From Hysterium pulicare CBS 123377 (Eukaryota > Ascomycota > Dothideomycetes > Hysteriales > Hysteriaceae), in assembly GCA_000467715.1 (NCBI GenBank), contig AJFK01000502.1, positions 62,001 to 126,000 on the forward strand: DNA of 64,000 nt. Direction: 5' to 3'. Below the pieces are notes generated by a model that saw only the letters and a program-made list of their open reading frames with translations, did no database searches and had not been told where the DNA came from. The position numbers and the translations under genes are program-made. This document shows positions 47,457-58,774 of this stretch, piece by piece (the first letter of the stretch is position 1; the number at the start of each line of letters is the position of its first letter).

Positions 47457-47724
47457 GTTTGGTCTGTAAGATAGTTTTCGTTGAAGGATTGCATGTTTGC
47501 CATCTGAAGTTGGGGCATTGTCTTATCCATGGGGTGAAGTTTGTGGGGTCAAGGGATGGGCGGGGAGGTTGCGGACGACGATCCGCTCTAGTGGTGGAGT
47601 CTTTGCCGCACATCATTCTGTATTCTACGCATAGGGGAACGAAGAGAATCAACACCGTTCATCAGGAAGGTGTCAAAACTGTGTATCGAATATATCTGCC
47701 CTGCAGGTTCAAGAGGAAGTGAAT
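47457..47724. promoter_or_regulatory. Divergent promoter, lactonase / SDR, with GCGGA-N6-TCCGC
   Basis: 268 bp between the two starts. GCGGA at 47571-47575 and TCCGC at 47582-47586 form an inverted repeat equal to CGG-N8-CCG, the layout bound by homodimeric Zn2Cys6 proteins. The same pentamer is clustered upstream of the amidohydrolase. Confidence 0.5.
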
Positions 47725-48665
47725 ATGTTAGGCCGTCTCAAAAATCGCGTCGCGATTATATCTGGATCTTCTAATGGCTTAGGCCGCTGCATCGCTCTCA
47801 GATATGCAAACGAAGGTGCACATGTAGTATGTGCGGACGTTCAACCTTCTTCCAGCAGTGCCAGTTCTAGAGCTGCAACCCACGATCTCATCAAAGAAAG
47901 AGGCGGAAAGAGTATATTCATAAAGACGGATGTAAGCGATGAGAAGAGCATGCAAAACCTCGTATCATCCACCGTTCACGAGTTCAAAAGACTAGATATG
48001 TACGGTCGACTTTCAAAGCCCCAACTCGAGATGCGACGCACGTTAACAGACTACCTGCAGAATTGTCAATAATGCCGCCATAGCTCCAGAAGCCCATTCT
48101 CCAGCCCCCATCTATTCAACCCCTCTTTCAGTCTTCGATTCCACCTTGAAAGTAAACTCTCGCGGCGTCTTCCTAGGTACTAAATACGCCGGCACGCAAA
48201 TGATGAGGCAAGAGCCACATTCCAATGGAGACAGAGGTTGGATCATAAACATCGCATCTGTGCTCGGGTTGGTCGGGAAATCAGGCGCGATTTCGTATTC
48301 AGGGGCTAAGGCTTCGGTGGTCAATATGACGAGGAGTGCTGCGTTGGATTTTGCACCACACAGGATTCATGTTAATGCTATTGCGCCGGGATGTGAGTAC
48401 CCCCTGAGTGCGAATGGGGAAGTGATGAAAGGAGAGGGCAAAATGAGAGATGGTGCTGATCCAATTTGTAGTCACGAAGACGGCGATGATTGAGACCATG
48501 ACCCAGGATTCTGAAGTTAAAGCACAAGTGGAAGCTTTGCATCCTTTCAAGGGCCTCGGCGACCCGGAGGATATCGCAAGCGCAGCCATTTTCCTAGCAA
48601 GCGATGATGCAAGTTGGGTGACGGGCGTGTGTCTGCCGGTTGATGGGGGTTACACAGCTCAATAG
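47725..48665 (+). CDS. Short-chain dehydrogenase/reductase (classical SDR)
   Basis: Exons 47725-47999, 48061-48392 and 48472-48665 join in frame to 266 aa. The NAD(P)-binding G-S-S-N-G-L-G motif follows the first strand; CADVQ ends strand 2 with an acidic residue, which favours NAD over NADP. The NNAA motif, the catalytic Ser in NIASVLG, and Y-x3-K in SYSGAKAS are present. The C-terminal DGGYTAQ is typical of the classical subfamily. The first ATG in frame is 47725. Together with the adjacent SMP-30 lactonase it may oxidise a cyclic hydroxy compound to a lactone, but the substrate is unknown. Confidence 0.9.
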
Positions 48666-48827
48666 CCTGTGGCGGTTTTGAAATCTGCGGGCGATTCGAG
48701 GTCGTGCGGTGCACGGAGGCAAGGGCCAGCGATGTGCGATTAGAAAGAAAGTATTTAACCTGTGCTGCCATGGGAATAGCTATTTAACGAAGTCTCAGGT
48801 GGTTGGGGCGCAGAATACCACTCCCCA

Positions 48828-51800
48828 TCACCTCTTCGCATCCACCGTCCCCACAAACAGTGTTTTCCTCCGCACCCTATAAAACTTATCCAACTGCCTT
48901 CTTCTCTCCTCCTGCGTCATACCCTCCACGACCAACGCAAACTCAACCGGATCGTCATAGCCTTGCAATCTAGCGATCTCGCAGAACTGTCTGCGTCGAA
49001 CATCTTCTGGCGGTTTGTACTTATACCTGATAAACTCCTCGACATCCGAATCCTTCTCACTTGCTTCCTCATCCGCCTCCTGGATATTGAGTTTCTGGCT
49101 TTGACTCTGAGACAGATCGAAGACCATTTTCCTTCCCAAATCGAGGTCCTTACTCAGTTGCATAGCTTTCTTGCTCAGCTGTTCCTCGATCTTACTCTTG
49201 CCGATGACTTCAGAGTTCTCGTGTGTATACTGAACACCTGCTTTTTCTAATATGGCGTTGACGGGATCTGGTCCCTTCCGTTTAACCCACTTTTTTCTTC
49301 CGCGCTTTGAATCCTCGCCCCTGGTGATGGCATCTGCGACTTTCTTCATCTGGCTTAGCGAGTCGGTATTCTCGTCATCAGCGATGCCGAGGACATCGTC
49401 GCCGAGTACGCTTTCTTTTTCTTCTTCGTCTTCTTCCTCCTTGTCAGATTCATTTTCATCGAAGTCGACTCCTATAACGCTAACGCCTGCCTTGACCTCG
49501 GCAACGTTGGTTTTGTGAACGATGTCTCGCAGAAGATGTCCCTTGTCCTCGAAGCTGAATAGATTCTTCAACCCGAATAGTTCTCCCTTCTTCCCACTTT
49601 CGTCCATTACACCTTTAAAATATCGACGTTCAAGACTGGCCGTGTATCCAATGTTCGCCTGCTGCTGTTTATAGATCTGTCTCGCGTAGACGATTTCCTC
49701 AATCGTGCCTGCCGAAACCAGTCGAAATACCTCTACATCCCGCGTCTGGCCAATTCTGTATGCGCGATCCTGTGCTTGAAGGTCATACGCAGGATTCCAA
49801 TTTGGGTCGACGACAACGACTTTATTGGCGGATGTGATGTTCAGGCCCACACCACCAGCTTTTGTACTGATGAGAAACACGAATTGATTAGGATCAGAAT
49901 TAAAGTCCGCAACTGCTTTGGCACGATCGTCGTATGACATGCTTCCATCTAGGTAGGAGAAATTATACTTCGTGCCATCAATATCGAAGAGTGCTTTCAG
50001 AAGCTTCAATAAACGAACGGAGTGCGAGAACACAAGAGCCTTGTCCCCGTTACTATGCCAGAAGTCTAACAGACGTTTGAGGACCTTCCATTTCCCGCAG
50101 AAATCACGGGTCGAGAGGCTCAGAATTTGGTCTTTTTCTCGATATAAATCCCTCCAGTGGTCTGGCATGGCGACTTGCAAGTTCTCCAGGTCCTTTGCCC
50201 TTTTTTCAGGACGGTCTTCGTTTACAGGCAAGAGAAGCGCGAGATGGTTGGACAGTTTTTGGAGCGTGACCATGCAAGGAAATGCATGATAGGACCAAAG
50301 CCCGCGGCCGTTAGTCAATTCCATATAACAGCACCAGCCTCGTTTCTTGCCAGAGTTGCAGTCACAGGGATCAGAGGATGTCCGTATGTACTCGACCATT
50401 TCGCTCTCGACGAAGTTCTGATAAGCTACTGCTTGAGTATCTGTAAGTTGACAGAAGACGACTCGGTCGCTCTTTTTGGGAAGTTGGTCTGCAATCAACG
50501 TCTTCATTCGACGCAGAAACACGCCAGGGAGGACATTATTAACAAGATCCGATGCTGTTCTACGAGCTTTGGCGAGCTGTTCATTATTTGCGTCATGCGC
50601 TTGTCCAACCTTTAGAGGCATGCTGACGTTATGTTTCCATGTGGATAGGGTTCCGAAGTGGCCTGGTCGTGCCCAATTGAGGAGTGCCCAAAGTTCTTCG
50701 TATTTGTTCTGTATTGCCGTTCCTGTTAGGCCAATTCTGCAGAGGGCGTTAACCTCGTTCATTGCTTTTGTGATCTCTGCGTCTCGACTCTTGATGGTAT
50801 GGCATTCGTCTGCAATGATACAATCCCAGTCCACCGTGTTCAAAACGCCCTTGTTGATGCGATACGTCGAATATGTCGTGATCATAATCTCGAGCATTCC
50901 GTTCCTCGCGGCTTGTAGCGCGGCATCTTTTTCAGATGACGACCCGTGATAGACATAGACCTGCCACCATCCCCATCTCTCCAACTCGTCTTGCCAATTC
51001 TGCATTAAGCCTCCGGGACAGATGACTAGAACTTTGGGGTACCATCGGCCATCCTCTAGGCGTCGAATTTTCCGCATTCGTTTCGCATCACGTTTGGTAC
51101 CGGATTTTCCGAACGCTGCTGTAAGAAATGCAATGACCTGAATGGTTTTACCCAAGCCCATGTCATCACCTAGAATAGCACCCCTTTGACGAGCAAAACT
51201 CTCGTGAAGAAATTGCACGCCCTCAACTTGGTAGTCACGTAACCATTGAGCAATCGGAGCAGGAACAACTCCTTTTGAACGCGGAAACCTGATGTCTTTC
51301 TTCTCTCTTTGAGTCTTCACTCCTTTGTTTCCTCTGAAATCGGGCTTCTCTTTCGACGCTCCAAGATCCTCATCATCTGAGAAATCAACATCCTCGTACT
51401 TGGGAGGGAGTCTCCATCCGGCATCATGAAGTTTGTCTAGCTTAGCCCTTCGTTTTTTGATGTAATCCGGAATGGAGTCCTCCAATACCGCATCATCTTC
51501 TGCTGGACCCTCTTCATCAGTTGTCCCAGCCCCAAACGCTCCCGTCTTCCAGTCTGGGTTTTCGTCTCTGGTGGTTCGTGCTCTCTTGATCTTCTTGCCT
51601 ACAATACTAGTTTGCTTAGCGGCACGAGCTGATATTGCGGCCTTTGCCTTCTTTGTCTCCGCAGCTACCCGTTTTCTTTTCAGAGATTTGCGGTTCTTAA
51701 AGTTGCGATATGCGGCCTCGGGATCCTCTTCATCAGTGAGGTTGACCTGTTCATCACTGGCGTCCGTCTGGCGCTGTGATGCGAAGGCATCGTCCGAGTT

Positions 51801-52114
51801 CTCCGACCATTCGACTCGTTGCGATGGTATTTTTCTACCTTGGGGTTTCTTAATCTTAGTCCTATCTTCATCTTCTCCTTCCTCAATTTCGGATTGAGAT
51901 TCGGAGGGCATATCAACTGCAGGTTGTGTGAGTGCTGCATGGAGATGAACAAGCGTAATCAGCTCCAAAACATCTGATGGTGTACGCATAGAATGAGTCA
52001 CTCACCATCAATACACTGCGATATTTGCAACCCCAAATCCTTACTGACTTCTTTCGTGATATCGAGACCGCTTTCGTCACTAATCTCGGAGTCTTCGGCA
52101 ATGAATTTGGGCAT
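48828..52114 (-). CDS. Snf2-family ATPase, ERCC6L2-like
   Basis: Two exons on the minus strand, 52006-52114 and 48828-51934, join in frame to 1071 aa. Exon 1 supplies MPKFIAEDSEISDESG. Helicase motifs: LRDYQVEGVQFL (motif Q/0), GDDMGLGKT (I, near 294), DECH (II, 412-415), LTGTAIQN (III), STKAGGVGLN (V) and QAQDRAYRIGQ (VI). Between the two lobes is a Cys-rich insert (C560, C562, C571, C572) that I associate with the ERCC6L2 group. The N-terminus is acidic/basic and likely nuclear. The C-terminal 300 residues are acidic, then end in a conserved helical part (FCEIARLQGYDDPVEFAL). ERCC6L2 in animals acts in DNA break repair; the fungal role is unproven. The gene is divergent from RRP41. Confidence 0.88.
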
Positions 52115-52483
52115 TCTAAAGCTTCTCTTGTCCCGGTTGGACATCATCGTGTCTAACTCCACTCCGTTGGATATTCGATTTTATATATAGGTTCATGTCT
52201 GGGTGAAAGTGAAAGTGAAAGTGAAAGTGTAACGAGTGAATGCCAGTGATGCGACGCGCCGTAATTCACGTCGACATGTGAACCCCACCACGCTCGCCAA
52301 AAAAGGCACTTGACGTCGATCTCCCGCCTTGAACATCAATTTTGCAGCCACGGCCAAAACATTCACTCCGAAAGACCATTTCCTCTCAGCGTTCTCCAAC
52401 AATCGTGTTCTGACTTTGATCTTCGCCACCGAACCCGTCCCTCAACGACCAATTATCCCCCGATCTCTGCTTGTTTCTTAGAA
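52115..52483. promoter_or_regulatory. Divergent promoter, Snf2 ATPase / RRP41, with GTGAAA microsatellite
   Basis: 369 bp between the two start codons. It includes a short GTGAAA microsatellite (about four units at 52203-52229) and pyrimidine-rich DNA before the RRP41 ATG. No TATA box is evident. Confidence 0.55.
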
Positions 52484-53347
52484 ATGCCTCTCGACACCTC
52501 AACCTACTCCCTCGCGCTCCTGCGTCTTGACGGCAGACGCTGGAACGAGCTCAGGCGGATACACGCGCAAATATCCACTCAAGCCGCCGCCGACGGGTCC
52601 AGCTACCTTGAAATGGGCAATACAAAAGTTCTCTGCACGGTATCTGGCCCGGCTGAGGGAAGACAAGGAGGAGGAAGAGCAGGTGGAGGGGGGAACGAAG
52701 CGAAAGTAGAAGTCGATATAGGGTTCGCTGGGTTCAGTGGTGTGGATAGGAAAAGGACGGGGCGAGGAGATAAGTATGTAGCTCATCAACTCTGTCTAAT
52801 TCCCATTGCGATCTGGGTCACAGTTTTGTCTCAATTGCATCCTCGAATGCACTCCAACAGATCAAACGCTAACACAAACCCTTCCAGACGCATCTCAGAA
52901 ATGCAACACACCCTCAACACATCCTTCACATCCCTCCTCCTAACGCACCTCTACCCGCACTCTACCATAACCCTAAACCTCCACATTCTCTCCCAAGACG
53001 GCTCCCTCCTCGCCGCCTGTATAAACGCCGCCACGCTCGCCCTCATAGACGCCGGAATACCCATGACGGACTACCTAGTCGCGTGTACCGCAGCCGCTTC
53101 GCCCTCCGCCTCCGACAACGAGATGTCAGACCCGCTGTTAGATCTCAATGGGCTAGAAGAACAGGAACTGCCGTTTCTGACGGTGGGGACGGTGGGTGCC
53201 AGCGAGAAAGTTAGTGTATTAGTTTTGGAGACGAGGGTGAGAATGGAGAGGGTTGAGGGGATGCTGGCGGTGGGCGTGGAGGGGTGTAAGCGGGTTAGGG
53301 AAATATTGGACGGGGTGGTTAGGGGATATGGGAAGAGGTTTGGGTGA
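52484..53347 (+). CDS. RRP41: Exosome core subunit RRP41 (Ski6)
   Basis: Exons 52484-52773 and 52888-53347 join in frame to 249 aa. The RNase PH fold signature of RRP41 is clear: LLRLDGRRWNELRRIHAQIS at the N-terminus, GSSYLEMGNTKVLCTVSGP, EVDIGFAGFS, then SFTSLLLTHLYPHSTITLNL, LSQDGSLLAACINAATLAL, DAGIPMTDYLVACTA and a C-terminal helix. This is one of six ring subunits of the RNA exosome, which processes and degrades RNA in nucleus and cytoplasm; in eukaryotes the ring is catalytically inactive. The Gly-rich stretch before FAGFS is an insert seen in some fungi. The intron (114 nt) was placed by the frame-preserving join GDK/RISEMQ. Confidence 0.93.
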   Translation: MPLDTSTYSLALLRLDGRRWNELRRIHAQISTQAAADGSSYLEMGNTKVLCTVSGPAEGRQGGGRAGGGGNEAKVEVDIGFAGFSGVDRKRTGRGDKYVAHQLCLIPIAIWVTVLSQLHPRMHSNRSNANTNPSRRISEMQHTLNTSFTSLLLTHLYPHSTITLNLHILSQDGSLLAACINAATLALIDAGIPMTDYLVACTAAASPSASDNEMSDPLLDLNGLEEQELPFLTVGTVGASEKVSVLVLETRVRMERVEGMLAVGVEGCKRVREILDGVVRGYGKRFG

Positions 53348-54186
53348 GGAAAGGAGGGCTATGGTGAGGTCGATTGAGAAATCAAAAATACCCCTGGAGA
53401 GTACCTGGCAAGTGTTTGGGGAAAGATGGAGGAGCTATGGCCGTACAAAGCTGTGAAGATATCTCTTTCATTAGGAAGGATGAGAGATCAGCGCCGCGTC
53501 TGTACACCAGATGGTTGCGGGGAAATATCTGGTCTACATCGGCGAGGAGAATCCATCGCCAGCCGCAGCAATGGCTGCTTGTCTCCGCCCATGGACTATT
53601 TGCATGGCAATCCTGCAAATCGGGCTGTTCACATAGAAACCGTCTTATTAAGCCACAAGCATCATTCAAGAAGATCCACTCATGGAGTTTAACTTTCTAC
53701 AATACCAAAAATAAGATTCCCCAACCCGTTTCTCAAAACAAACACATCACAAGGGATATCCAGCTTAACAACTCTACGCGCCCGAGAAAAAAGAAACCCC
53801 CCAAGTCAGCACACAGAACTTCAAATACTAAGGTATCATAAGCAGAAAGCGCATAGCCCATCTAACGCTCAAAGATCTCAACGCACAAAACCCCCCAAAA
53901 AGCGCAGATAGATACATTAAAAAGAGCTTTCATCCCACAAACACACATAGATACATAAATCCGCGCACCGCCGAAACGCTTTCATCATACATGAGACATG
54001 AGATTCACCCCATTGACAAACGTAAAAGAAAAAGAAGAATAGAGTACTCCGAAGACCAAAATGCTACCGTCTCTTCAAAACAAGCCATAGAAAACGCCAT
54101 GGCGGTTCCTTCACTTTCTCGTCTTAGATCCCGCGTTAGATCAAGCTCGTCCCCAGTTCCAAGCTGCGATCCGCCCTCCCCTACGT
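53348..54186. other. Intergenic stretch between convergent genes
   Basis: A-rich 3' flank region of about 0.8 kb between RRP41 and the F-box gene. Frames such as 53374-53841 are open but lysine-rich and unlike any family. Nothing recognised. Confidence 0.45.
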
Positions 54187-57100
54187 CTACCGTCCCGTCC
54201 TCCACCGCCCATCAGCAACAACCTCAAACACGACTCTTCTCCCGCGGCCCCTAACACCCTCGACGCCCCCGTTGTCGAGCCATCGCTGCAGATTCTTACA
54301 TTGGCTGACATCAAAGAGTTCGAGATCGCGACAGCCCTCTACGACGGCTTCGACACCCGTACCCGTGACGCGCACGCAGCCGCGCACAGAGAGCTGTTTG
54401 AGTTCGAGCAGGTGGAGCGAGATGCAGCGGAGCGAGGTGTCGGAGACGGCGGAGCCGCAGAAGGCGAGGTTGAGGTGGGTGAGGGAGGGGAGGCCGAGGG
54501 AGAGGACTTCGGTTGCTGTGTCGGAGAGGGCGCAGCAGAAGGACTGTGGAGCAAGGTCAGCATTAGATTCCATACCTTGAAAACTCCCAATATAAAATTG
54601 GATACTTGAAGAGCGGTTGAAGGAGAAGTTATATAAAGGAGATGATGCGACTCACCAGGTCCAACTCCCTAAGCCCCTTCGCGGCGTTAGTTAAGTAGAC
54701 AATGGCATTATCGGTCAAGTAAGTACAATCTGCCAAACAGAGTTTACTCAATCTCGGGAATGGATACACGCTCCAGTGCTGAAACCCCACGTCCGTGATC
54801 GTGGTGCACCGTGTAAGATCGATCTGTTCAATGCGCTGGGCAGCATGTACAGCAATATGCGCCATGCTTCGGTCCGTGATGTGCTTGCAATAAGAAAGTG
54901 TAAGGCGCTTTAGCTTCGGACAACCGACAACAGTCCCTGGTGGGAGAGGCTGTGGAGCGGGGCCGCCCTTGTTGTGAGAGTAAGAACGATGACGTCCGTT
55001 CATTTGCTGTTGTTGCTGTTGCTGATGCTGCGCATGTGCAGCCATGGCTATGGCGGGCGGGAGGTCTGGTACCACCCATCCGATAACGCGAGCGAGCAGG
55101 TTATCACCGACTTTTCTGCAATTGCTGAGGTCGACTTCTTCGAGGCCTTTCGCTTTGTTCACCATATCAAGGACGGCTGGACCAGTGATGTCCCATACAC
55201 TTTTCATTCGCCAGATTTGGGCTGTCGGTGCGCAAGAGGTTGCGAGAGAACTAAATCCTTCATCTGTAACGTGGAAGCAGTTGCTGATATCCACAATACG
55301 GGGTCGTTTATTAGCGAAGGGGCAGATTATTTCGGCGAGGTTGCTGTCCGTTACTTTGCGGTTGTATTTTGAGAGGTCTAACACGTGAAGGATGTCGGGT
55401 GATGTTGTGATGAGTTTAAGCCAGTGCATAGATACTAGTCGGGTTCGCATTAATTCGTAAATGTCGAGATGTTGGAAAATGGAGATTAAGATGGAGTCTG
55501 GTAAGACGCCTTTGCCGAATCTACTCGGTCTGCGTATTATTCGGGGTCGTTTGTTGGATACTTGCGATTCTGGTGGAGTGGATGAATGTTTCGGAATTGG
55601 AGAGTGTGACAATGGCGTCCCATTCGGAGAGGGCGATTTTGAATGACCCTCGTTCGAGGCGCTTTGGGATCCTTCAGGTGGAGGCGGAGCTAGGGATCCT
55701 CTGCGAGACCTCGACCTGACATTGTCCAGGTCCACGTTTAGAAATGGATCGGGATCGTAAGGTTCGATGACCAATTTTTCGCCTCTTCGACTTGGTGTGA
55801 GCGGAGTCTCCATTGTGGTTGTCATTTCGCTGAAAGTAACCGTAGGTACGCTCTTTTTCCGCGGTGTTCGAGGTACAATATCTGCGATGGCGAGTTCGTC
55901 GATTGCTGGAGTATTGTCACCCACATCCGTCATCGAGACGTCGTTATCCTGGGCTGCTTCAAGCCGTTGCTTCGCGGTGTCCTCAACCTGTCGACGAAGG
56001 TTGGGGGAACATCTCTGCCATAGTTCATTCAGAACATCGCCACTGATCATCAGACATTCGACTGAGGAAATGGTCCTGACAGTTGCGGTTCGTCGAGGTG
56101 CCAAGGACAAGCTCGTGACCTCTCCGAAATATGAACCAGCTCTTAGACGGGCTTTCACCTGGTGAATGACGCCCTCTGAGAACCTTGAAGGTTCCCCGCC
56201 AGCGATTGATTTTCTCCGACCAAATTGATACATGCCCATTCCTACGTGCCCGTTTTCCTCGGGTTGTTTATTGACATTCACCACTTCCACTTCACCTCTT
56301 ACGATGAAGTAAACATCCCGGCCTTGCGACCCCTGTTGGATTATGTCGGTGAATGGTGGGTATGTCCGCAACTCAGCATTCAGCCCGATAAAATGGAGAA
56401 TGTCGGCTGGTAGGCTTGCAAATAGCGGTAACTCTTTAAGCAGCAGTCTCACATTCACGCTCCCACTACCAAATGCACTCAAGGCCGCTGCTTCTGCAAG
56501 ACCCGGACTAGGCGATTTCCGTTTCTTGTATGCGCTCACGACCTCTCCATCCCTCAAAGCGCCCACATCGCCCATTATGACGTCCCCATCCATCCTATCA
56601 CGGGGACGCTTACCAGTCCGGTAAAACGACTTTGTAGAGTCTTTTACTGCGCCATTTGCAATCTCTTTCTTCTTCCGCTCTAGAATGGACAGCCTCTCTT
56701 TCGCTTCGTCCATTATAGCCCTCTCCACCTCCGGAAATTGTGGCAGTTCCTTCTTCAGATCTTCCTTGTTCAAGCGCACCACCAGCGACCTCATGTTGGC
56801 GGTGATTGTGGCTGTACGGGGAATATCCATTAATATCCCAATCTCCCCAAAGAAGGCACCCGGCTTCAATTCCGCATATGTGCTCTCTCCATCTCTTGAA
56901 GTCACCCGTACCGCACCACGCACCAGCCAATACATAGCCTTCGCATCGTCTCCTTCCGTTAAAATGTAATCGTGCGGTTGGTAAAGCTGAGGCCGCAAAT
57001 GGGTGCCGATCGCAGCGAGGAAGGAGTCTGGAGCAGAGAGAAAGAGAGGGAACGAGCGTAGTCGGTCGAGCAGGTCCAAAGGCAGACCCTGAATCGTCGA

Positions 57101-57250
57101 AGCGGTTAAAGGAGAAGGGCGAATTGGTCGTGTGGGGTTCGATTCTGAGTCGTAGGCTCGAATGAGGGACATGGGATCCGGTACAGGGCCACCATTCAGC
57201 TGTTTGGCGTGCATGGTGGGACTTCCACCAGCCCTAGGATATCGGCGCAT
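54187..57250 (-). CDS. Double cyclic-nucleotide-binding, F-box, leucine-rich-repeat protein
   Basis: Exons 54656-57250 and 54187-54543 on the minus strand join in frame to 983 aa. Domains in order: cNBD 1 (about 65-190) with GAFFGEIGILMDIPRTATIT as phosphate-binding cassette; cNBD 2 (about 270-430, with an insert) with GSYFGEVTSLSLAPRRTATV; a Ser/Pro-rich linker; an F-box (about 582-625: LPDSILISIFQHLDIYELMR); then AMN1-like leucine-rich repeats to the end (KLKRLTLSYCKHIT, LSKLCLADCTYLTD, LTHLNLAFC). Both cassettes keep the FGE and PR-x-AT residues that contact the cyclic phosphate, so ligand binding is plausible. F-box/LRR proteins select substrates for SCF ubiquitin ligases. A poly-Gln run lies in the LRR part. 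Confidence 0.92.
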
Positions 57251-58774
57251 CTTGAACAGCTTGGTGAAAAAAGTGAAGCGGCGAAAGATGACTGAGCGGG
57301 AAATCCAGGGTCGACGGGCGCGGACCTATGTCAGACGCGTGGGAGACTGAGAGACGGACGCAGGAAACCTTGATGATCCTCCGCTTTCTACACAACACAG
57401 TAATACGGGATATAAGATGACCATTCACAGCGACAACATGGCGCCCTCGCGCTCAGAAACGAAGGATGATTGACAGTGAGCGTGTGAGTAAGACCAGGCG
57501 CGAGGTTCTGAGGGTGCAGTATAAGCGGCAGGGAGCATTGCCGGAAGCGACGATGTGTCTGTTCGACCGTCGGGATTGGAGGGAGGGTTTGACCTCTGGG
57601 CAAGAATAGCAGCAAACGGAGCAATGTTTCAGAGGGCTGGCTGTGGAGACTGGCGAGAATGAACGGTGGGAACTGCGAATGACGGGTGGTTTGCGGAGCT
57701 TGGGACGGTGGACGTGGACCAGAGGATTCAGGCAGCGTGGGTGGCTGTTGGGTAGCGGGTTCTGGGACGATTGGCGGGCCAGCAGCGGGGCGCACGCACA
57801 TTAGCACATTAGGGCTTCCATGAGCCGGCCAAGCTTCGCTAAGGGGCTTCGAGAAGAAGAACGTCTGTCTCATCGATGCGCCACACGGAGTTGGAAGCTG
57901 ATACGAATCCTCCGGGAACTATTTCGACACTACTGCCTGCGACGACTGCAGGTGCTACATGAAAAGGTCCCACTCCTACAGAGCCTCCCAAGGCAACGGC
58001 CCTGCTCGACTTTTTGGGGGAAGAACCGCTGAGTGTGACACGATCGGCCTCACCTGCACTTTCAAATGGTACATCATCGTTCTTTTCCACGAACATAAGC
58101 TGAGCTGTCTGTGATCCATTTCGTCTTTCAGTGGAGCCATTGTCATGTTATACGTGCCTATATTCATTTCAGCCGTATTAAGTATAATCTAACTCCCCTC
58201 CCCACTGCATGTCCAGATATTCCAAGGTCTTTGTGCTTCGCCTGGGTCAATTTGCCCTTTGGCCACTCCTCAAAGCACTTTCATCACTGTGTGCGGAACC
58301 CGTGTGGTCTCTGGGTGGCATCTGAACGCCATTTCGCTGCAGTGTAGCTAGCCAGGCATCCTGTCCAGCCTCTCACCTAACTCAGCCGCACCTTCAGCCG
58401 TCTTACGCATGTGTACTACTATTTTGTAGTAAGCAACCGAGGACACGATCACGTTGTTCACTTCACTTTTGGGAGAATAGCCGGGTTCGTTTTAAGTTTC
58501 ATCACGTTCGTTAATCTGAATGTATAAAAGATGCCATGGGCTTTATGCCCTATAATGCCCGCTGAGTGACATGCCAAATTAGAGCCTGCATCAAATTTCC
58601 GTTGCCCACCTAGGCACCTACCGTTCCTGGACTCTGAGAAAAGGGCATCCCTTTACGCCTGCATAGATCATGAAGCCCTCCGTGGTATGTCCTCCGCCAA
58701 ATTCATATCACGTTATATGAGGCTAGTACTGGTCCCGTCGCCTGTCTCTGTCTCTGTCGCCGTCTCTCTCCCTC
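57251..58774. other. Intergenic stretch of 1.5 kb
   Basis: Upstream of the F-box gene and downstream of the glycine-zipper gene. Minus-strand frames at 57388-57873 (161 codons, Pro-rich) and 57839-58096 (85 codons) overlap in different frames and have no family or good splice join. I treat this as promoter/UTR sequence. Confidence 0.4.

Noticed and set aside
57388-58096. Pro-rich minus-strand frames as a gene
   Set aside because: The two frames overlap out of phase, have no family and no good splice join.
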